Shown here in pieces: positions 62,301 to 64,000 of a DNA stretch of 64,000 nucleotides (position 1 is the first letter of the stretch; each line of letters begins with the position of its first letter). A program made the translations under genes and the position numbers. Location of the stretch: the NCBI GenBank assembly GCA_003342815.1, contig PTEX01000032.1, positions 4,337,329-4,401,328 of the forward strand, given 5' to 3'. The stretch is from Eudromia elegans. Its lineage: Eukaryota; Chordata; Aves; Tinamiformes; Tinamidae. The notes below the pieces were generated by a model. That model searched no databases, was not told the origin of the DNA, and saw nothing but the letters and a program-made list of their open reading frames with translations.

Positions 62301-64000
62301 CTGCCCATTTCTACCTGTCTTAGAGCCTTGGATTGATTTTCAGCATTATTGTTTTCTTGTTCTTCAGAATTAATTCATTTACACTGTAGATCCTTGAGGT
62401 TTCAAGCTTAGTTCTGCTGGTGCCATAATGCTTATCAGAGAGTAAATGTTATTTTTTCTTCTGATGTATTAATGAAAAAATCCTTTCTTCCACAGCTAGA
62501 TGAATGATTATTACATTCTTCAAATCAATTTTCATTTTTCTTTAATTGCTTCTGATGCCTTTGCTATGAGGGAATGAGGAGGGCTGCCCTGCAGCCAGGG
62601 AGGCTCCTTGGTACCTCAGCAATCCCCTCACCTCCAAGGTAGGAGATTATTGATCCTCACAGGCCTAACGGCTTTATTTGGGGCGGAGGGGATGAGGAAA
62701 GCTGCTGTTGGAAGAATTTGCCAGGCAAGAGACTCGTGCTACAACTGTGATTAATCCCACCGAGAATAGAAGATCCTTGTGATATGCAGCAGCATGTCTG
62801 TGTGTTTCTAGTGAATTGTCCTTAGGAAAAGGCAGCACCGAGGCAGCACAGTGCCACGCACCGGTCCCTTGATCCTGCCTCAGTCTGCCATCATGTAAAA
62901 GGAGTGAGCATATCCACACTGGCATGATCAGGTTTAAGGTCAGCTTTGTGGCTGAGCAGGTAAAGCAAAGCATAAGAAAATGAGGGACTTGGTTACTGGG
63001 ATGCAACTGCTGGAAGAACAGGAGTTTGTCTCTGTGTTCCAGTGAAGTCCATGGTCGTGGCCTGGGCCTCCAAGGATGCTGTCCATAGCTATAGGCAATG
63101 CTGCAAGGTCATGGCAATGCCTCATGCAAGCTACATAGGCCTGCACACACGCTTTGCAATCTTACAAGATTGCTCTGGAAGCTTCCTAATGAGAGAGCTG
63201 CATTTCCTGATACTCTGCTCCAAAATTTAAACAAATTTCCAGAAACTCCTCGTGACACTGCAGTGCCTCCCGCGTCTCACGAGTGTTGCGCTCCCTGTCT
63301 CTAACCCTCTGGTTATGCATTGCAGAAATGAAATAGCCCTTCCTACAGGATGCAGGGCTTGCTGGGCTGGCCGTGCCGCTGCAGCCGCCCAGCCAGCTAT
63401 TCAATCTCTGGTTTACGCTGCTGTTACATCCAAGCCCATTTGTTCATATCCAGTGCCCAGGAAGGTCTTCTGCTCCTGAACCCTGCTCTGCTGTGGATGG
63501 GTGGCCTGGGCTCCTCAGGGCTCTGCTAGGATTATATCCATAGGGATAACTGCTCTGCCTGCTGGGAGATACTGGCTAATTCCTCTGCTGCTTGGCCGTG
63601 TGGTCACACGCGGGGTCCCCGGTGCAGACCGAGCTGCAGCTCTGCCTTTCGGGAAGCTTTTCCATCAGCTGCTGCAGTCGCAGCCCGGTCTGGGCTGAAC
63701 TTCCTCCTCAGGAGGGAAAGATCCCTGTGGCACATGAACCCCGTGGGCCGGTGGATCGCTGACCCACAGCCCTGCGGTCGCCTCTTCGTCCTGTCCCCTC
63801 GGGGCTGCCTCCGAGAAAAACATGCCCTTATCTCCAAGCCGGCAATTTTTCTCAGTCTCTTTATTTTCTTTCATACAATCATCAGACATTTCTGTGTTTC
63901 GTCGTGACAAATACCAGACTGTTGAATCTCTAGGGCTGCCAAGAAATGCATCTCTGCATAGCACAAATAGAGCTGCTTTTTTTTTATTCTTTCCTTTAGT
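59331..64000. other. Intergenic sequence upstream of RLIM
   Basis: 4.7 kb of mixed composition with no supported coding exon, RNA gene or known mobile element. The most AT-rich, constraint-like part is about 62390-62570 (TTATCAGAGAG, GTATTAATGAAAAAAT, AATGATTATTACATTC). In human the next gene on this side is NEXMIF; nothing here matches its protein as far as I can tell. Confidence 0.6.

Overview
This is a 64 kb window of vertebrate nuclear DNA, most likely from a bird. It holds two convergent, multi-exon genes. SLC16A2 (thyroid-hormone transporter MCT8) runs on the + strand from about 1 to 40.3 kb. RLIM (RNF12, a RING-H2 E3 ubiquitin ligase) runs on the - strand from about 59 kb down to somewhere between 43.9 and 45.8 kb. 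The avian assignment rests on a well-preserved 3' end of a CR1 LINE in the SLC16A2 3'UTR (39357-39550), older CR1-like remnants in intron 1, and protein sequences close to but distinct from mammalian MCT8 and RLIM. The species cannot be fixed from the sequence alone.

Layout. 1-620: CpG-island promoter, (GGA)-rich 5' leader and first coding exon of SLC16A2. 417-28775: a 28 kb, mostly GC-rich intron 1 with a minisatellite, microsatellites, old CR1 fragments, two CpG-dense blocks and several motif clusters that could be enhancers. 28776-37987: SLC16A2 exons 2-6; all splice junctions are GT-AG and all phases close, giving a 514-residue protein. 37988 to about 40345: a long 3'UTR with the CR1 insertion and an AATAAA near its end. 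40.35 to about 43.9 kb: intergenic, including an extremely AT-rich palindromic tract at 40780-41520. About 43.9-46.43 kb: RLIM 3'UTR with an uncertain end. 46427-49725: the three RLIM coding exons, giving a 594-residue protein. 49751 to about 59017: AT-rich RLIM intron 1. About 58.58-59.33 kb: RLIM CpG-island promoter with NRF1, ETS and YY1 motifs. 59.33-64 kb: upstream intergenic DNA with no gene I can support.

The two genes do not form an operon-like unit. They are neighbours by conserved synteny. In mammals the same pair lies beside the X-inactivation centre, and RLIM there promotes XIST activation by degrading REX1. Birds have no XIST, so this window shows the non-mammalian state of that neighbourhood. 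I found no exotic or undescribed system. The most interesting items are a minisatellite open in all six reading frames, the CR1 inside a 3'UTR, a perfect palindromic double octamer (POU) site, a SOX/FOX motif cluster, a (TC)12 tract that serves as the polypyrimidine tract of an exon, and an MCT8 N-terminus that lacks the mammalian Pro/Glu repeats.
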